Below are positions 1-11,511 of a stretch of 64,000 nucleotides of DNA, one piece after another. Where the stretch lies: contig NC_090323.1 of the NCBI RefSeq assembly GCF_040869045.1, forward strand, positions 266,790,392 through 266,854,391. Reading direction: 5' to 3'. The position numbers were made by a program, and so were the translations under genes. The notes below the pieces were generated by a model. That model was not told where the DNA came from. It did no database searches and was given only the letters and a program-made list of their open reading frames with translations. Position 1 is the stretch's first letter, and every line of letters begins with the position of its first letter. This DNA is from Eurosta solidaginis. Its lineage: Eukaryota; Arthropoda; Insecta; Diptera; Tephritidae.

Positions 1-1336
1 CATTGGGAATAAAACGATCTGACAAACTGAGCCAATTGAAGAGGAATCAAGCTATTCAAAAACTCGTGAGGCTCTAGCTAGCTTAATGAGTGAAAGACTG
101 TCCAATAATTGACTTTATTGGCTCGCATTCAGACTTTCTAAGCCTGCTGTAGACCAGATCTAAAAATTTTTCAGTTTCAATGCCCAAGTTGGACTCGGTT
201 TCCACATGGAGTTTTAAAATTTGTGTGAAAATATTCTGAGCTTACTCGTCATTATCAAGCGGGCAGGATTTATCTGAGCCTCCAAAAGTACGTCTGTACA
301 AGCCTGGCAGCAAGATATGTACATATATCATCTCTGGCTTTAAAAAGGAATATGAAAACTATTTACTGAGGCACTCATTAGTAACAAGCCTGCGTAACTT
401 TTCTCATAAAACAAAGAGAGATTACAGTTGCACTTTGGCCTAAGCTTTACGGTTACCAATGACAAGTTCAAAACTGTGAAGGGCTTTTTATTTGCGACAA
501 GCAACTGAGAAGTTAAGTCTTCTCACGACTAACAAACGTACTCTTCATAAATCCCTTATAATAATTTCGTGAATTTCGTGCAAACCACTAAAAGAACAAA
601 CAAAATTTTATATAAATAAGTTTCAGGTAGGTCATGGCAGTAGCATGACGGAGAACATTTGGCGGCATATCAGAGCGATTTAGTTGCTATTTTTATATCC
701 GACAAATAAGTATTCGCACTCACTTAGGTTACTATTCTCTTTTTTTTTTATTCGTGCATTTAAAAAAATTTATTTTGCAAACATTCATGCGCAGAACGTT
801 TTGAGTTTTAACAAATCTGCGTGCATACTTCTTGCCTCGTTGCTCGTTAATCATAGACTAACCCATACCCCTACCATGATTTTCAGCAGTTTCAATTGAC
901 AACTGATTTAAATGCTGCTATTTCGCTCTCACGTAGGTGTGATACAACAATGCTTCGCAGTCAACTCGGCGATTCTCATACTTGATATAATGTTTAAATT
1001 CATAGACGTTGTTAACATATAATATCATGGCTTTTGGCGTTTCATTTTTGAAACTTCAATGTATGCCGACGGCGGATTGCGTTCGAAATTTTCAGCGAGA
1101 GGATGTGGTTTCTTTGAATTTTTCGATTGGACTCAGTTCATGTGAAGTAGCGGCCTAATTGATTTTTCCCAAGATTTTGACTGTAAGTAATCACTATGTT
1201 TATTTTTATATTGGTTAAAAGCTATTGAGATATCGTTCGAAAGAAGACTAATAATAATAATCTTTTAATAAAATTATTTGAGGCGATCGGGAAAATGAAG
1301 GTACAGAATAAGTAATTTTCAAATATCTTCCATTCC
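1..1336. other. Unique AT-rich DNA, no gene recognised
   Basis: No ORF with coding character and no recognisable transposable element was found. The only ORF above 70 codons (684-899, +) is T-rich and hydrophobic with no family resemblance. A CAG/GTAGGT junction near 626 resembles a splice site but has a weak pyrimidine tract. Treated as intergenic or intronic. Confidence 0.5.
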
Positions 1337-1346
1337 AGTTATTCGC

Positions 1347-1685
1347 CTCCGCCGTGGTGTGATGTTAGTGTTCTCCGCCTACCACACCGAAGATATTGGG
1401 TTCACGCACCGGGAAAAGCAACATCAAAACTTTAGAAACAAGGTTAAGCGGTTTCGCCCCTCAGCAGTGTTTGGCAAGCACTCCGAGTGTATTTCTGCCA
1501 TGAAAAATTCTCAGTGAAAACTCATCTGCCTTGCAGATGCCGTTCGGAATCGGCATAAAAACAAACGAGTAAGTCCCACCTCGCCAATGTGTAGGAAAAA
1601 TTAATAAGGAGCTCGGCGCAAATTGGAAGAGAAGCTCAGCCTAAAATCTCTTCGGAGGTTATCGCACCTCACATTTATTTATTTT
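1347..1685 (+). mobile_element. tRNA-derived SINE, full-length copy
   Basis: The head looks like a tRNA gene. A box A-like GTGGTGTGATG block is followed about 45 bp later by a box B-like GGGTTCACGCACC block. Then comes an unrelated body of about 230 bp and a (TTTA)n tail. The insertion is flanked by a perfect 10-bp duplication, AGTTATTCGC, at 1337-1346 and 1686-1695, so both ends are fixed. The same family occurs on the minus strand near 11.0-11.5 kb. SINEs of this kind are transcribed by RNA polymerase III and moved by a partner LINE; the partner is not identifiable here. Confidence 0.85.
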
Positions 1686-1868
1686 AGTTATTCGCGTCTT
1701 GTACAGAAATTTTCCAAATACGGCGTCGTCACTAGGTTTGTTCTCTTGCACACCGCAATCGCCCGAGATTAAATTATGGATCACTTTTTAGTTCTATGTG
1801 TTATTTAAAACACCCCCTTGGAACATATTTTGCTAAGCTGATTTTTTTCTGAACAAGTGTAGTCTTAA

Positions 1869-1892
1869 TTTTTTTTTTTTTTTTTTTTTTTT
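1869..1892. repeat. Poly-T run, 24 bp
   Basis: Uninterrupted T run just left of the foldback-like element. Similar homopolymers lie at 6061-6083 (T), 7541-7557 (A) and 31248-31267 (T). Confidence 0.95.
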
Positions 1893-1919
1893 GCGATAAA
1901 CAGTTAACAGTTTCCTTAT

Positions 1920-2495
1920 GGGAGTGCCAAGAAATTCCCCAAAAAAAACCCAAACACAAAATCTCCAAAGAAAAAAACCCAAACACATAATCCCCAAATT
2001 CAAAATCCCCAAAATCAAAATCCCCAAACACAAAATCCCAGTGCTATGATAAACATCATGACCGTGTATAAAATAGCAATATCTCTTTCCTTTTTCATTC
2101 ATATTTATGTAATGTATAACTATATACTCACGTTTTGGCAATACATATTTTTACTTATCCATATACAGGACTGCTAGTCGCTCTAATTCGAACAAGCTAA
2201 CAGAAGCGTGTACTACGCAGAAGGACATCACCGTGGCGGTAGCCACGGTTATACCACACACTCGGACTTAGCATGGCGTAGCCCAGGGTTATTTTTTATA
2301 AGCGCGGCCTAAGGCCGCCTATGCAGAAGTTAGTATGGGTTATTAGCCTTTTTTGGTCGCGGCGATTTTAAACCTAATTTGAATTTATTTCACACATAAA
2401 ATGGGGATTTTGTGTTGGGGATTATGAGTTTGGGGATTTTGATTTTGGGGATTTTGGTTTTGGGATTTTGATTTTGGGGATAACGTGGTAGACCC
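1920..2495. mobile_element. Foldback-like element with tandem-repeat inverted arms
   Basis: Both ends consist of diverged ~15-bp tandem units in inverted orientation. The left arm (about 1936-2040) reads as AAAATCCCCA-type units and the right arm (about 2401-2481) as GGGGATTTTGATTTT-type units. The ~360-bp centre is unrelated and holds a GCGGCCTAAGGCCGC palindrome. The outermost bases are imperfectly inverted (GGGAGTGCCA left; GGGTCTACCA when the right end is reverse-complemented). A 9-bp direct repeat, TTTCCTTAT, sits at 1911-1919 and 2496-2504. Inverted arms built of short tandem units plus a 9-bp TSD are hallmarks of Foldback/MULE-type elements. No transposase is encoded. Two overlapping minus-strand ORFs here are by-products of the repeats. 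Confidence 0.7.
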
Positions 2496-2504
2496 TTTCC
2501 TTAT

Positions 2505-3016
2505 AACAATGAGATTCAACGACAGCTATGGCGGTAATTTTTTCTCTTTAAATATTCTATATACGTGATCATAATTTTACTAGTTGACTATTTTAGGCTA
2601 TCACAAAATCCCAAATTACGAAAATTTTTATTTGCATCTTCTTAAAATAAAACAATATCCAGAAATTTGAATTTTTTATGTACAGATTTTATTTACACAA
2701 TCCTCAGATTTATGTCAAAGCCAATTTACAAATTTCCTTTAAAAAAATTAATCTTATGACTACATGCTGTAGGGGGTGTGAAATATTTCTGAAATTTGAC
2801 CACATCAGTTCGAGTTACAATAAAAGTAATAGAAAAAAGTGAACCTCGGGCGCCCATGGTTGTTCGAAATGAACGCACTAATTGTTTTTCTTTAAGGAGA
2901 TGCTGACGTTTTACGAGCATGTACACAACAGAAAGCTATAAATCATTAATCTTAATTGAGAAATTATGTGCAATCTATTCCAATTGAACTCGTAGTGCTA
3001 TACTTAAACAAAAAAA
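2505..3016. other. Unique DNA, nothing recognised
   Basis: AT-rich sequence with no repeat family or coding signal that I can support. Confidence 0.45.
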
Positions 3017-3577
3017 CAAGTAAGGACGGGACTGTCTTCTATGATATATAAGAATATATATCACCAAGTTTCACGTTTTTATATTGGAAACTAAGGGAGA
3101 AATGGCCAAACATTTTTCTATCTGAATGATCGGTTATATGGGATATAACTATATATAGCTCCGATCAAAGTGATTTTTTCAGAATATCTTCTATGATATA
3201 TTGAGAATATATATCACCAAGTTTCACGTTTAGACTTTCTAAATTGCGGCAGGAATGACCAAAATCGTCTTATCTGGACAATCGGTTGTATGGGAGATAT
3301 ATGTTTTAGTGTTCCGATCCTACGGTTCCGACAAATGTCTAAGATAATACCAAAAAAAAAAACATCCTTGTGCCAAATTTCATTGAGATATCTCAAAATT
3401 TGAGGGACCAGTTTGCGTTCAAACAGGCGGACGGACAGACGGACATGGCTATATCAACTCAGTTCGTCGCCCTGATCAATTCGGTATACTTAATGGTGAG
3501 TCTATCTTCTATATTTCTCAACGTTACAAACATCGGACCAAAGTTAATATACCATTTCATGTTCATGAAAGGTATAC
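3017..3577 (+). mobile_element. Helitron-like (mini-me/DINE-type) repeat, subfamily 2
   Basis: Begins with the CAAGTAAGGA motif shared by the other Helitron-like copies here. It contains GGACGGACAGACGGACATGG (the GTCY microsatellite of mini-me elements, reversed) at about 3431-3450 and ends near TTCATGAAAGGTATAC. A truncated copy of its last ~110 bp lies at 32474-32585. Non-autonomous and non-coding. Confidence 0.6.
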
Positions 3578-3805
3578 AAATTATTTGCATATACATTTAG
3601 GTACATGTGCACAGGTATTTATGTCAATGCTTCTTCTTTGCTAAAAGTTAATAAAAAGTTAAGTTCTAAGCCGCCCCAACAAGCGCTATCAGCAACAAAC
3701 ACGAAAAAACTAAATAATGTTTAATATTGCTTTTTTTCTTATATTACACTATTTAGCGATTGTGCTTGATTCATATCTATAATACCAAACGCAGCAGTTG
3801 TTATT

Positions 3806-4132
3806 GTGGATGTTGACGCTTATAAAAAATATTTGAATATCAACAACAAATCGCTCATGCGACTATCGTTATCGCTACGGACTGCCACGCCCGCTGATAA
3901 CCCTGCTGCAGCACCTTTTGCCATGTCACAAAAGCTCCCCAACGAACTAGCTGATCGAGCAACGAGCACTCGTGTTGTGAGCATCTGTTGGCTTATGGTT
4001 GATTGGGGTGTATTTGCTGACGCTGGGCCGAGCGATGGCGACGCGGTTATCATAACAGCGTTAGCGCCGTTGGTTAACAATCAATTTGTGTTCATATATA
4101 TTTTTTTTTATACTCAGCCGTGCATAAAGTAA
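3806..4132 (+). other. GC-rich stretch open on both strands, unknown
   Basis: A locally GC-rich patch open for 108 codons on plus and 86 codons on minus (3820-4080). The composition is more coding-like than the flanks, with balanced Ala, Asp and Ser and few homopolymers. I recognise no domain in either frame and no clear splice signals. It may be a remnant host exon, an old TE fragment, or chance. Confidence 0.2.
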
Positions 4133-4199
4133 GAAATATTAAATTGTGAAAAAAAATTGTCCGAATATAGACTCCAATAGGTACATATGTATGTATATA

Positions 4200-5052
4200 G
4201 CATTTTGAGGTCAAACGAAACTTTTTTCATTTCAAATGAATCTTTTTTCATTTCAAATGAACCTTTTTTCATTTTAAATGAACCTTTTTTCATTTCAAAT
4301 GAAACTTTTTTCAAGTCAAATGAAACCACACTACTAAGGTAATTGTCAATATATAGCATTTTCAGGTCAAATGAAACTTTTTTTATTTTTTGAATGAAAC
4401 TTTTTTCATTTCAAATGAAATTTTTTCATTTCAAATGAAACTTTTTTTATTTCAAATGAATCTTTTTTCATTTCAAATGAACCTTTTTTCATTTTAAATT
4501 AAACTTTTTTCATTTCAAATGAAACTTTTTTTGATTTTTAAGGGTTTTTTCATGACCTACTAAAAAAATTTTCGGAAATTAAGTTTCCTTTAAACTATTC
4601 TGATCTATTTCGTTGTAGTGCGAATAAAACATAGTTTATTCCACCTTACGGCCCAACGTTTCGCAAAATTTCCTTGGCATCATAAGGGGCGTAATATTTT
4701 CAAATGTGGAGGTTGACAAAATTACAAATGAAAAATAAATAAAATTTACAAAAATTACACCATTAATTACTTAGAAAATCGGTGCCATCGATTTGTGGTA
4801 CACTTTGTCACATTAAACACTATGAACACTATAAAATTTTCATTTGATTGTATAATTTTCATGTATACCAACGTTTCTAGCGGACGTTTTTGGGTCGGAC
4901 AGGGTATACATATGAACATTTTTTTAGTAGGTCATGAAAAACCCCTTAAAAATCAAAGTCAAAAAAAGTAAAAAACAAATGAAATTTCGCAGGTTCGAAA
5001 ATTATTTTTTTGGGTATGCGTAGTGAAACTTTTTTTGCTGACCCCAAATCCT
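4200..5052. mobile_element. Inverted-repeat element with an expanded minisatellite arm
   Basis: An inner inverted repeat of about 40 bp (4530-4570 and 4917-4957, differing at only a few bases) encloses ~345 bp of non-coding sequence. The outer ends are also inverted copies: left ATTTTGAGGTCAAACGAAAC-type, right ending in GGGGTCAGC when reversed. The left arm is swollen by a ~20-bp tandem array of CTTTTTTCATTTCAAATGAA-type units in two blocks (about 4215-4325 and 4365-4530). The right arm has only a residual copy. Foldback- or MITE-like; no transposase and no clear TSD. Confidence 0.55.
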
Positions 5053-5214
5053 ATCGAAAAATCGATGGCGCGAAATCGGTTAATAAATCGACCCATTCTA
5101 ATATATATATTCTAAGTATTACATTTAAATACAATGTACAATGAAAAATAATGGAATAATAACAAATATATATGTTTTCAAAGGCCCAAACGAGTGAAGT
5201 GCAATGCAACTGCG

Positions 5215-5545
5215 CCATAGAGTAGAAAAAATCATTTTATATGAGATTCCCTACGTTGGGAATAGAAATTCATAATTTCACGAACATGGTCATATCCATA
5301 CGCCTTACAACAAAAAGTCCCCAGCGTTTTGGGAATCATAACTCGTTCTAGGGTGGCATAATTCGGTATAAATATCTCATGGAGATAATATTTTTTGATA
5401 AAATTGAAAAAATATTGTTTATAACCACTCCTACTTTTGATAGTTTATAGTGTCTAAAAAACTGAAAGCAAATGAACCACCCGCTAGAAGCTCATAACTG
5501 AGTATATGACTGTACCCCAATTTAGACATCCTTACTTGTCACGTA
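5215..5545 (-). mobile_element. Decayed Helitron-like fragment
   Basis: Its right end (CTGAGTATATGACTG... then TTAGACATCCTTACTTGT) matches the reversed start of the Helitron-like family at 10399-11971. The body is strongly diverged but keeps the pattern of short AT-rich blocks ending in ATAACTCG-type motifs. Confidence 0.4.
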
Positions 5546-6252
5546 CAAAACTATATATACCTCTCTATATACACCAAGTGCTTATGTATATACCAGTCAT
5601 TATATATTTATGCATTTGTGTATATTTTTTTTGCTAAATTGCGGGCGATCGCATGTTGTTTCCGAGTTGATTGTCAAGTTTGACGTCAATCACCCTGCTT
5701 TGACACCGCGCCACGATTTGGCTTGAAATTGACGCACAATAAATTAAGAACTCACCAACCAATCGTGTATATATGTACAACATCCATACATACATATTTA
5801 TATATGACGTTAAGCAGCAGCGCTGCAGGGCGGGCGCAAGTGGGCGCAAATGCAGGAATTATTATTTATAGAAGCAGAGGAGTGCAAACAAATGAAAAGA
5901 AAACAATTTCGTGCGTTATTTTGATTGGTCTTTGCAGCAGCAGCAGCTGTCATGGTCGCATTATTTTGTTCAATCATTTATTTAAATTTTGATTAAAACT
6001 TTTTTGCAAAGCAATTGGGCACTTTCACTGCGTATTTGCCTAAAAACCACCCCTTAATTGTTTTTTTTTTTTTTTTTTTTTTTGCAATTTTAGTTTGAAA
6101 TTGCTAGCATTGTTGAGATCACACACAAACACAGAAGTCAAATACTTAAAATGAACTTTTGCACAAAGCAAATTGCGTTAAGAATTGTTAGGATTGTTCA
6201 TTAAAGAGCTATAGTTTAAAAATAAATGTAAGGAAGGCAAACATTTTATTTT
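5546..6252. other. Unique DNA with TA-rich and CAG patches
   Basis: Holds tatata/acatac patches, a short CAG run near 5937-5948 and a 23-bp T run at 6061-6083. The ORFs crossing it have no recognisable domain. Confidence 0.45.
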
Positions 6253-7505
6253 TATACTCAGTTGAGCAGAGCTCACAGAGTATATTAAGTTTGATTGGAT
6301 AACGGTTGGTTGTACATATATAAAGGAATCGAGATAGATATAGACTTCCATATATCAAAATAATCAGGATCGAAAAAAAATTTGATTGAGTCATGTCCGT
6401 CCGTCGGTCCGTTAACACGACAACATGAGTAGGTTTCTGAGCACTCATCTCAGATCGCTATTTAAAATGAACGATATCGGACTATAACCACGCCCACTTT
6501 TTCGATATCGAATATTTCGAAAAACCGAAAAAGTGCGATAATTCATTACAAAAGACAGATAAAGCGACGAAACTTGGTAGATGAGTTGAACTTATGCCGC
6601 AGAATAGAAAATTAGTAAAATTTTGGGCAATGGGCGTGGCACCGCCCACTTTTAAAAGAAGTTAATTTAAAAGTTTTGCAAGCTGTAATTTGGCAGTCGT
6701 TGAAGATATCATGATGAAATTTGGCAGGAACGTTACTCGTATTACTATATGAACGCTTAATAAAAATTAGCAAAATCGGAGAATGAAAATTTAATATCTT
6801 TACAGTATATAAGTAAATTATGTCAACATTCAACTCCAGTAATGATATGGTGCAACAAAATACAAAAATAAAAAAAATTTCAAAATGGGCGTGGCTCCGC
6901 CCTTTTTCATTTAATTTGTCTAGGATACTTTTAACGCCATAAGTCGAACAAAAATTAACCAATCCATTTTGAAATTTGGTACGGGTATAAATTGTATGAC
7001 GCTAACTGTTTTCTGTGCAAATGGGCGAAATCGGTTGGTGCCACGCCCAGTTTTTATACACAGTCGTCCGTCTGTCCTTCCGCATGGCCGTTAACACGAT
7101 AACTTGAGCAAAAATAGACATATCTTTAATGAACTTAGTTCACGTGCTCACTTGAACTCACTTTACCTTGGTATGAAAAATGAACGAAATCCGACTATGA
7201 CCACGCCCACTTTTTCTATATCGAAAATTACGAAAAATGAAAAAAATGCCATAATTCTATACCAAATACGAAAAAAGGGATGAAACATGGTAAGGTAATT
7301 GGATTGTTTTATTGACGCGAAATATAACTTTAGAAAAAACTTTATAAAATGGTTGTGACACCTACCATATTAAGTAGAAGAAAATGAAAAAGTTCTGCAG
7401 GACGAAATAAAAAACCCTTAAAGTCTTGGCAGGTATTACATATATAAATAAATTAGCGGTATCCAACAGATGGTGTTATGGGTCACCCTGGTCACTTTTT
7501 ACCAT
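6253..7505 (-). mobile_element. Helitron-like (mini-me/DINE-type) element, truncated
   Basis: Starts with TTATACTCAG followed by GCTCACAGAGTATATTAA, a short inverted TATACTC/GAGTATA pair typical of this family. Then come a GTCCGTCC microsatellite (about 6395-6410) and repeated blocks of the form CCACGCCCACTTTTT...GATATCG and GGGCGTGGC...CCGCCC. It matches 48319-49680 in the same order but stops at about 7505, before the tandem region, so the family's CAAGTAAGG end is missing. Non-coding; the 116-codon minus ORF inside (6612-6962) is a shadow found in other copies too. Confidence 0.75.
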
Positions 7506-7649
7506 AAAGAAAACTGTCTTATCCTATCTTAACTCTTAACAAAAAAAAAAAAAAAAATCAAATAAATTAAAAATGTTCACTTATTTAACAATGTAGTATA
7601 TATATGTATAATTTCTATGTAATTTCTAACTGTTATGTATAGTACTCAG

Positions 7650-7824
7650 CTGATGATTTTTATTCTGTAGCTGAGCAGTTTTAGATCTCGACGCTTAACA
7701 AACCTCCGCCTATCAACAACTCGGCAATAACAAATCCGTGCGTCATGCGGATGCGCCCCTCGCGCCGGTCGGGCGGGCTTTGGAGGGTTTAATCCGTTGG
7801 GTATTATTATTATTATTATTATTA
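7650..7824 (+). mobile_element. Possible non-LTR retrotransposon 3' end with (TTA)n tail
   Basis: A locally GC-rich segment (about 7735-7790) runs into a perfect (TTA)n tract at 7803-7824, the usual form of a LINE 3' UTR plus tail. No coding sequence is present and no TSD was found, so the family is unknown. Confidence 0.35.
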
Positions 7825-8037
7825 CTATCATCCCTAAGCCGATACTGAACAGTGACTTGTATGCACATAACCAAATTAATCATTATGTCTACACATATGT
7901 CCATACAAGCAGCGGAGAGCAACGCACAAACACATGCATATATCTGGGATACGCCCAAAAGTATGCAATCATTTGTGCAAGTATCTCTCACATATACACG
8001 CGCATGGGCTATGAGAGAAGCTATAAAATCGTGCATC

Positions 8038-8309
8038 TGTAGTTATAGCTGAGAAATTTATAGCTGATAACTAACTAGTAAATTCTAGAAATAGAAGCGC
8101 CTAGAAATATGTCAACGAGGAAACCAAATAGTATAAAAGCAGCAACACTTGAGGCACGACGATTGAGTTGCGAATTATAAGTGTTATTGTGAGGTATTTT
8201 AAAAACGGCAATTTTGCATTATTGAATAGTGGAGCTATTTATTCAACAGTTAAGTGAATCGAACGTTAGTAGAAGGTTGCAAATAAGAGGAATTGCACGA
8301 AATTCGTTA
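8038..8309 (+). mobile_element. Probable solo LTR of a retrotransposon
   Basis: The segment starts TGTAG and ends GTTACA, giving the TG...CA ends of an LTR. It contains a TATA box (TATAAAAGCAG at about 8131) followed by ~180 bp resembling an LTR R-U5 region. No primer-binding site, gag/pol ORF or second LTR follows; LINE sequence begins about 35 bp downstream. The 5' boundary is uncertain because the flanking 5 bp are not duplicated. The resemblance of its 3' half to Gypsy-group LTRs is from memory. Confidence 0.4.
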
Positions 8310-8344
8310 CAGTATACTGTATACCTGTATATAAAAAGAAAAGA

Positions 8345-9826
8345 ATGTTTAGTTTGCCCTGGTACAACAGACTGTTAAAGCTGAAATACCGAAAGAATAA
8401 AGCTCATAAAATGTTTAAACGAACTGGCTCCCAAGGAGACAAACTAGAATTTCTTCAGCTGAGAAAAGAATTTGAGACCTTAACCCACTTCTTGCACAAA
8501 AAATACATAAACTCGATGGAGTCCCATATCAAAGGCAGTTCGAAGTCTTTCTGGGTTTACTACAATTCCAAATGAAAAGTGAATGGAATCCCCAAATCTA
8601 TGGAATACAAAGGGTTCGTGTCAACTTGTATTTCAGATTCCTCAAATTTATTTTCGAAGTTCTTCAGCCATGTTTATGAGAGCTTCAAAAATATTGAACG
8701 CAGCTCGGAGTCATTTCGACTACAGCAAAAAGTAAATATAGGGAAAATCTCAGTCATGGAAGCAGAAGTTTTTGAAGCCTTACTGGAGTTGGATGTATCA
8801 ATTGAGGCAGGATACGATTTTTTGCCCCCCTGTCTCTTCAAAAACTGCGCAAACACTTTGCTTGTCCCTTTGACCCAAATTTTAAATAAGAGTCTGGCCT
8901 TAGGAGTTTTCTTAGATGAATGGAAAACTGCTTTTATCACTCCTATATTCAAGTCAGGCTTAAGGAATCGAGTGGAAAATTATAGACCAATCGCGAAGCT
9001 TTCAGTAATCCCGAAACTTTTAAACAAACTGGTTAGTAATTATTTCTTATCACTCTTCAAAATCCATCTCCACTTTTAGACCACGGGCTACTTATCCGGA
9101 AACTTGGGGCCCTGGGAATCCACTCTAACGCCCTGTCTTGGCTGGAATCCTATCTCAAGCACAGAAAAATGTTCATAAAGATCGGAAACAGCCTGTCGCA
9201 GGTAATTTCAGCGACCTCTTGTGTTGGTGTTGGTGTTTGTGATGTTTAAACGTCTCAAAATATGCCAAATGCTTGCTTTACGCCGACGACCTCAAGATGC
9301 CTTGACGACCCTGTTAGATGCCTTGAAGATTGCTTAAATCTGCAAAGTGACATTAATTCGCTCACAGTGTGGTGTAACTCTAATGGATTGCTCCTGAATT
9401 TTGAAAAATGTAGCGTCGTAACATTCTCGCGCTCAGTTCGTCCAATAGTCTTCAATTAATTATACGACACAGATGCTAGCTTCCAGCGGGTAAGCACTAT
9501 TAAAGACTTGGGAGTTTATCTTGACGCCAAATTAACATTCGACCATCACAGGGAATATATAATCTCCGCAGCCAATTCTTCACCAGGTACGCGCTTCGTT
9601 GAATGTACTCATCACACTCTTTGCCCTCATATAGCCTTCGGTGTAGAATCTTAAATTTAGAGAGCCTTTCTAGTAGTAGGAAAATACAAGGCGTCATCTT
9701 TATCAATGACTTCATAAATAAAAGGATAGATTCGCCTGAATTATTATCGCTTCTACATTTTAACGCTCCTGCCAGACCTCTCAGAGATATGCCTGTATTT
9801 CACATTAGGTTTTGAAGAACCACATA
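8345..9826 (+). pseudogene. Reverse transcriptase relic of LINE A
   Basis: The first segment (8345-8575) is the Lys-rich linker before the reverse transcriptase, ending ...KSFWVYYNSK then a stop. The second (8579-9079) has the RT entry motif WKTAFITPIFKSG...NYRPIAKLS. Later pieces carry the LESYLKHRK block (about 9135-9170), a YADDL catalytic box at about 9275-9290 in another frame, and LNFEKCSVVTFS. The C-terminal domain continues at about 9603-9815. At least four frameshifts, stops or deletions separate the pieces; several hundred bp including the PQGS region is missing between 9220 and 9260. In life this protein copies element RNA at the nick site. This copy is dead. Confidence 0.8.
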
Positions 9827-10250
9827 GCGAAAAAACACAAGCAGGTTCTTGGTGAACTCCACAAACAGGCGTCGGACCTTTATGCCGGGAATTTCCCGGT
9901 GAATCCAGTACTCAAAGAAAAGTATCCAAAACTCGCGGAAGAGGAACGCATACTCCCCCGGGAAACGCGTGTCACACTTGCTCAACTTCGTTCTGGATAC
10001 TGTAACAGGTTAAACTCTTACCTATCCAGAATCAACCCCGACATACCAAATGTATGCCCCACTTGCAATGTGTCCCCACATGACACCAACCATCTCTTTA
10101 ATTGTAATGTGGAACCAACGCCCCTAACACCCCTTTCCTTATGGTCCACCCCAGCAAGTGTCCTTGGACTCCCGTTAGAGGATATTGATGACAATGAGTG
10201 ATCGATCGCGGCTGTTAGGTGGCGCGAAACACTGCTACAACAACAACAAC
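9827..10250 (+). mobile_element. LINE B 3' end inserted in LINE A, 12-bp TSD
   Basis: A 5'-truncated LINE 3' end. An open frame of about 125 codons (to 10201) ends in the Zn-knuckle-like block VCPTCNVSPHDTNHLFNCNV and LPLEDIDDNE, the C-terminus of a Jockey-type ORF2 with an HxxxxFxC pattern. It is followed by ~35 bp of UTR and a GCTACAACAACAACAAC tail. AAGAACCACATA at 9815-9826 and AAGAACGACATA at 10251-10262 form a 12-bp TSD with one mismatch. LINE A's frame reads across the empty site. Confidence 0.85.
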
Positions 10251-10995
10251 AAGAACGACATATGGCTTGAATGAACGGATTCATAAGTTTATGTCGCTAT
10301 TTAATGTTATATCTTCACAAGTCGATACCGAAATGTCCAGACACTCATTCAAAAACTACTTAAAAAGCTACTTTTTGAATTAACTATGTATCCAATTATT
10401 ATACTCAGCGTGCTTTGTACACAGAGTATATTAACTTTGATTGGATAACGGTTGGTTGTACAAGTATAAAGGAATCGAGATATCAAAATTATCAGTATCG
10501 AAAAAAAATTTGACTGAGCCATGTCCGTCCGTCCGTCCGTCCGCTAGCACGATAATTTGAGTAAATATTGAGATATCTTCACCAAATTTGGCACAATAGC
10601 TTATCTGGACCCAGAATAGATTGGTATTGGAAATGAGCGAAATCGGATGATAACCACGCCCACTTTTATATATATAAAATTTTGGAAAAAACCTGATAAT
10701 TCAGTAAATAATACACTTAGAATAGTGAAATTTGACATGTGGACTGATATTGAGACTCTTGATAAAAATGTTTCAAAATAGGCGTGGCACCGCCCACTTA
10801 TGATAACATCAATTTTACAAATATTATTAATCACAAATCAAAAATCGTTAAACCTATCGTAACAAAATTCGGCAGAGAGGTTACCTTTACTATAAGAAAT
10901 TATTTGAGGAAAAATTTACGAAATCGGTTAAGTACCACGCCCACTTTTATATAAAAGGTTTTAAAAAGGATCATGGACGAATAAAATAAGCTATA

Positions 10996-11089
10996 AAAAA
11001 AAAAAAATTTAAGGCGCGATAACCTCCGAAGAGATCTAAGGCCGAGCTTCTCTTCCAATTTGCGTCGTGCTGCTATTGATTTTCCCTAC
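10996..11089 (-). mobile_element. 5'-truncated SINE copy with TSD
   Basis: Matches the 3' ~75 bp of the tRNA-derived SINE at 1347-1685 on the opposite strand, preceded on plus by an A-rich tail. AAATAAGCTATA occurs at 10984-10995 and 11090-11101, a perfect 12-bp duplication. Inserted into the Helitron-like element. Confidence 0.8.
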
Positions 11090-11160
11090 AAATAAGCTAT
11101 ATCTCTGCAAAAAAGAGCTTTATATCAATGGTATCTCATTTCCCAAGTGGATTTATAACA

Positions 11161-11511
11161 TAAAAAAATAAATGTAAGGCGCGATAACCTCCGAAGAGAT
11201 CTAAGGCCGAGTTTATTTTCCAATTTGCGTCGTGCTCCTCTTGATTTTCCCTACAAATTGGCCGGACGGGACCTACATGTTTTATGCCGACTCCGAACGG
11301 CATCTGCAAGGCATTGAGAGCTTTTCATGGCAGAAATACACCCGGAGTGTTTGCCAAACACTGCCGAGGGGCGACCCCGCTTAGAAAAATTTTCTTCTAA
11401 TTGAAAAACCTTATTTCTAAAATTTTGATGTTGCTTTGTCCGGGTGCGAACCCAGGGCATACGGTGTGATAGGCGGAACACGCTACCATCACACCACGGT
11501 GGCCGCCGATG
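11161..11511 (-). mobile_element. tRNA-derived SINE, full-length, with TSD
   Basis: The reverse complement begins with a tRNA-like head: a CCGTGGTGTGATGGTAGCGT box A region, then CTGGGTTCGCACCC as box B. The ~250-bp body and TTTA-type tail match the copy at 1347-1685. GATTTATAACA (11150-11160) and GGTTTATAACA (11512-11522) form an 11-bp TSD with one mismatch. This is a second independent SINE hit in the same Helitron-like host, ~60 bp from the first. Confidence 0.85.

Noticed and set aside
1801..2141. Two repetitive minus-strand ORFs (Gly/Phe- and Leu/Gly-rich)
   Set aside because: They are translations of the 15-bp tandem arm of the foldback-like element and a poly-T run.
6612..6962. 116-codon ORF (minus) repeated at 20644-20994 (plus) as a possible conserved gene
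   Set aside because: The similarity is DNA-level: both lie at the same place in Helitron-like copies, other copies (41864, 48591) are frameshifted, and no domain is present.
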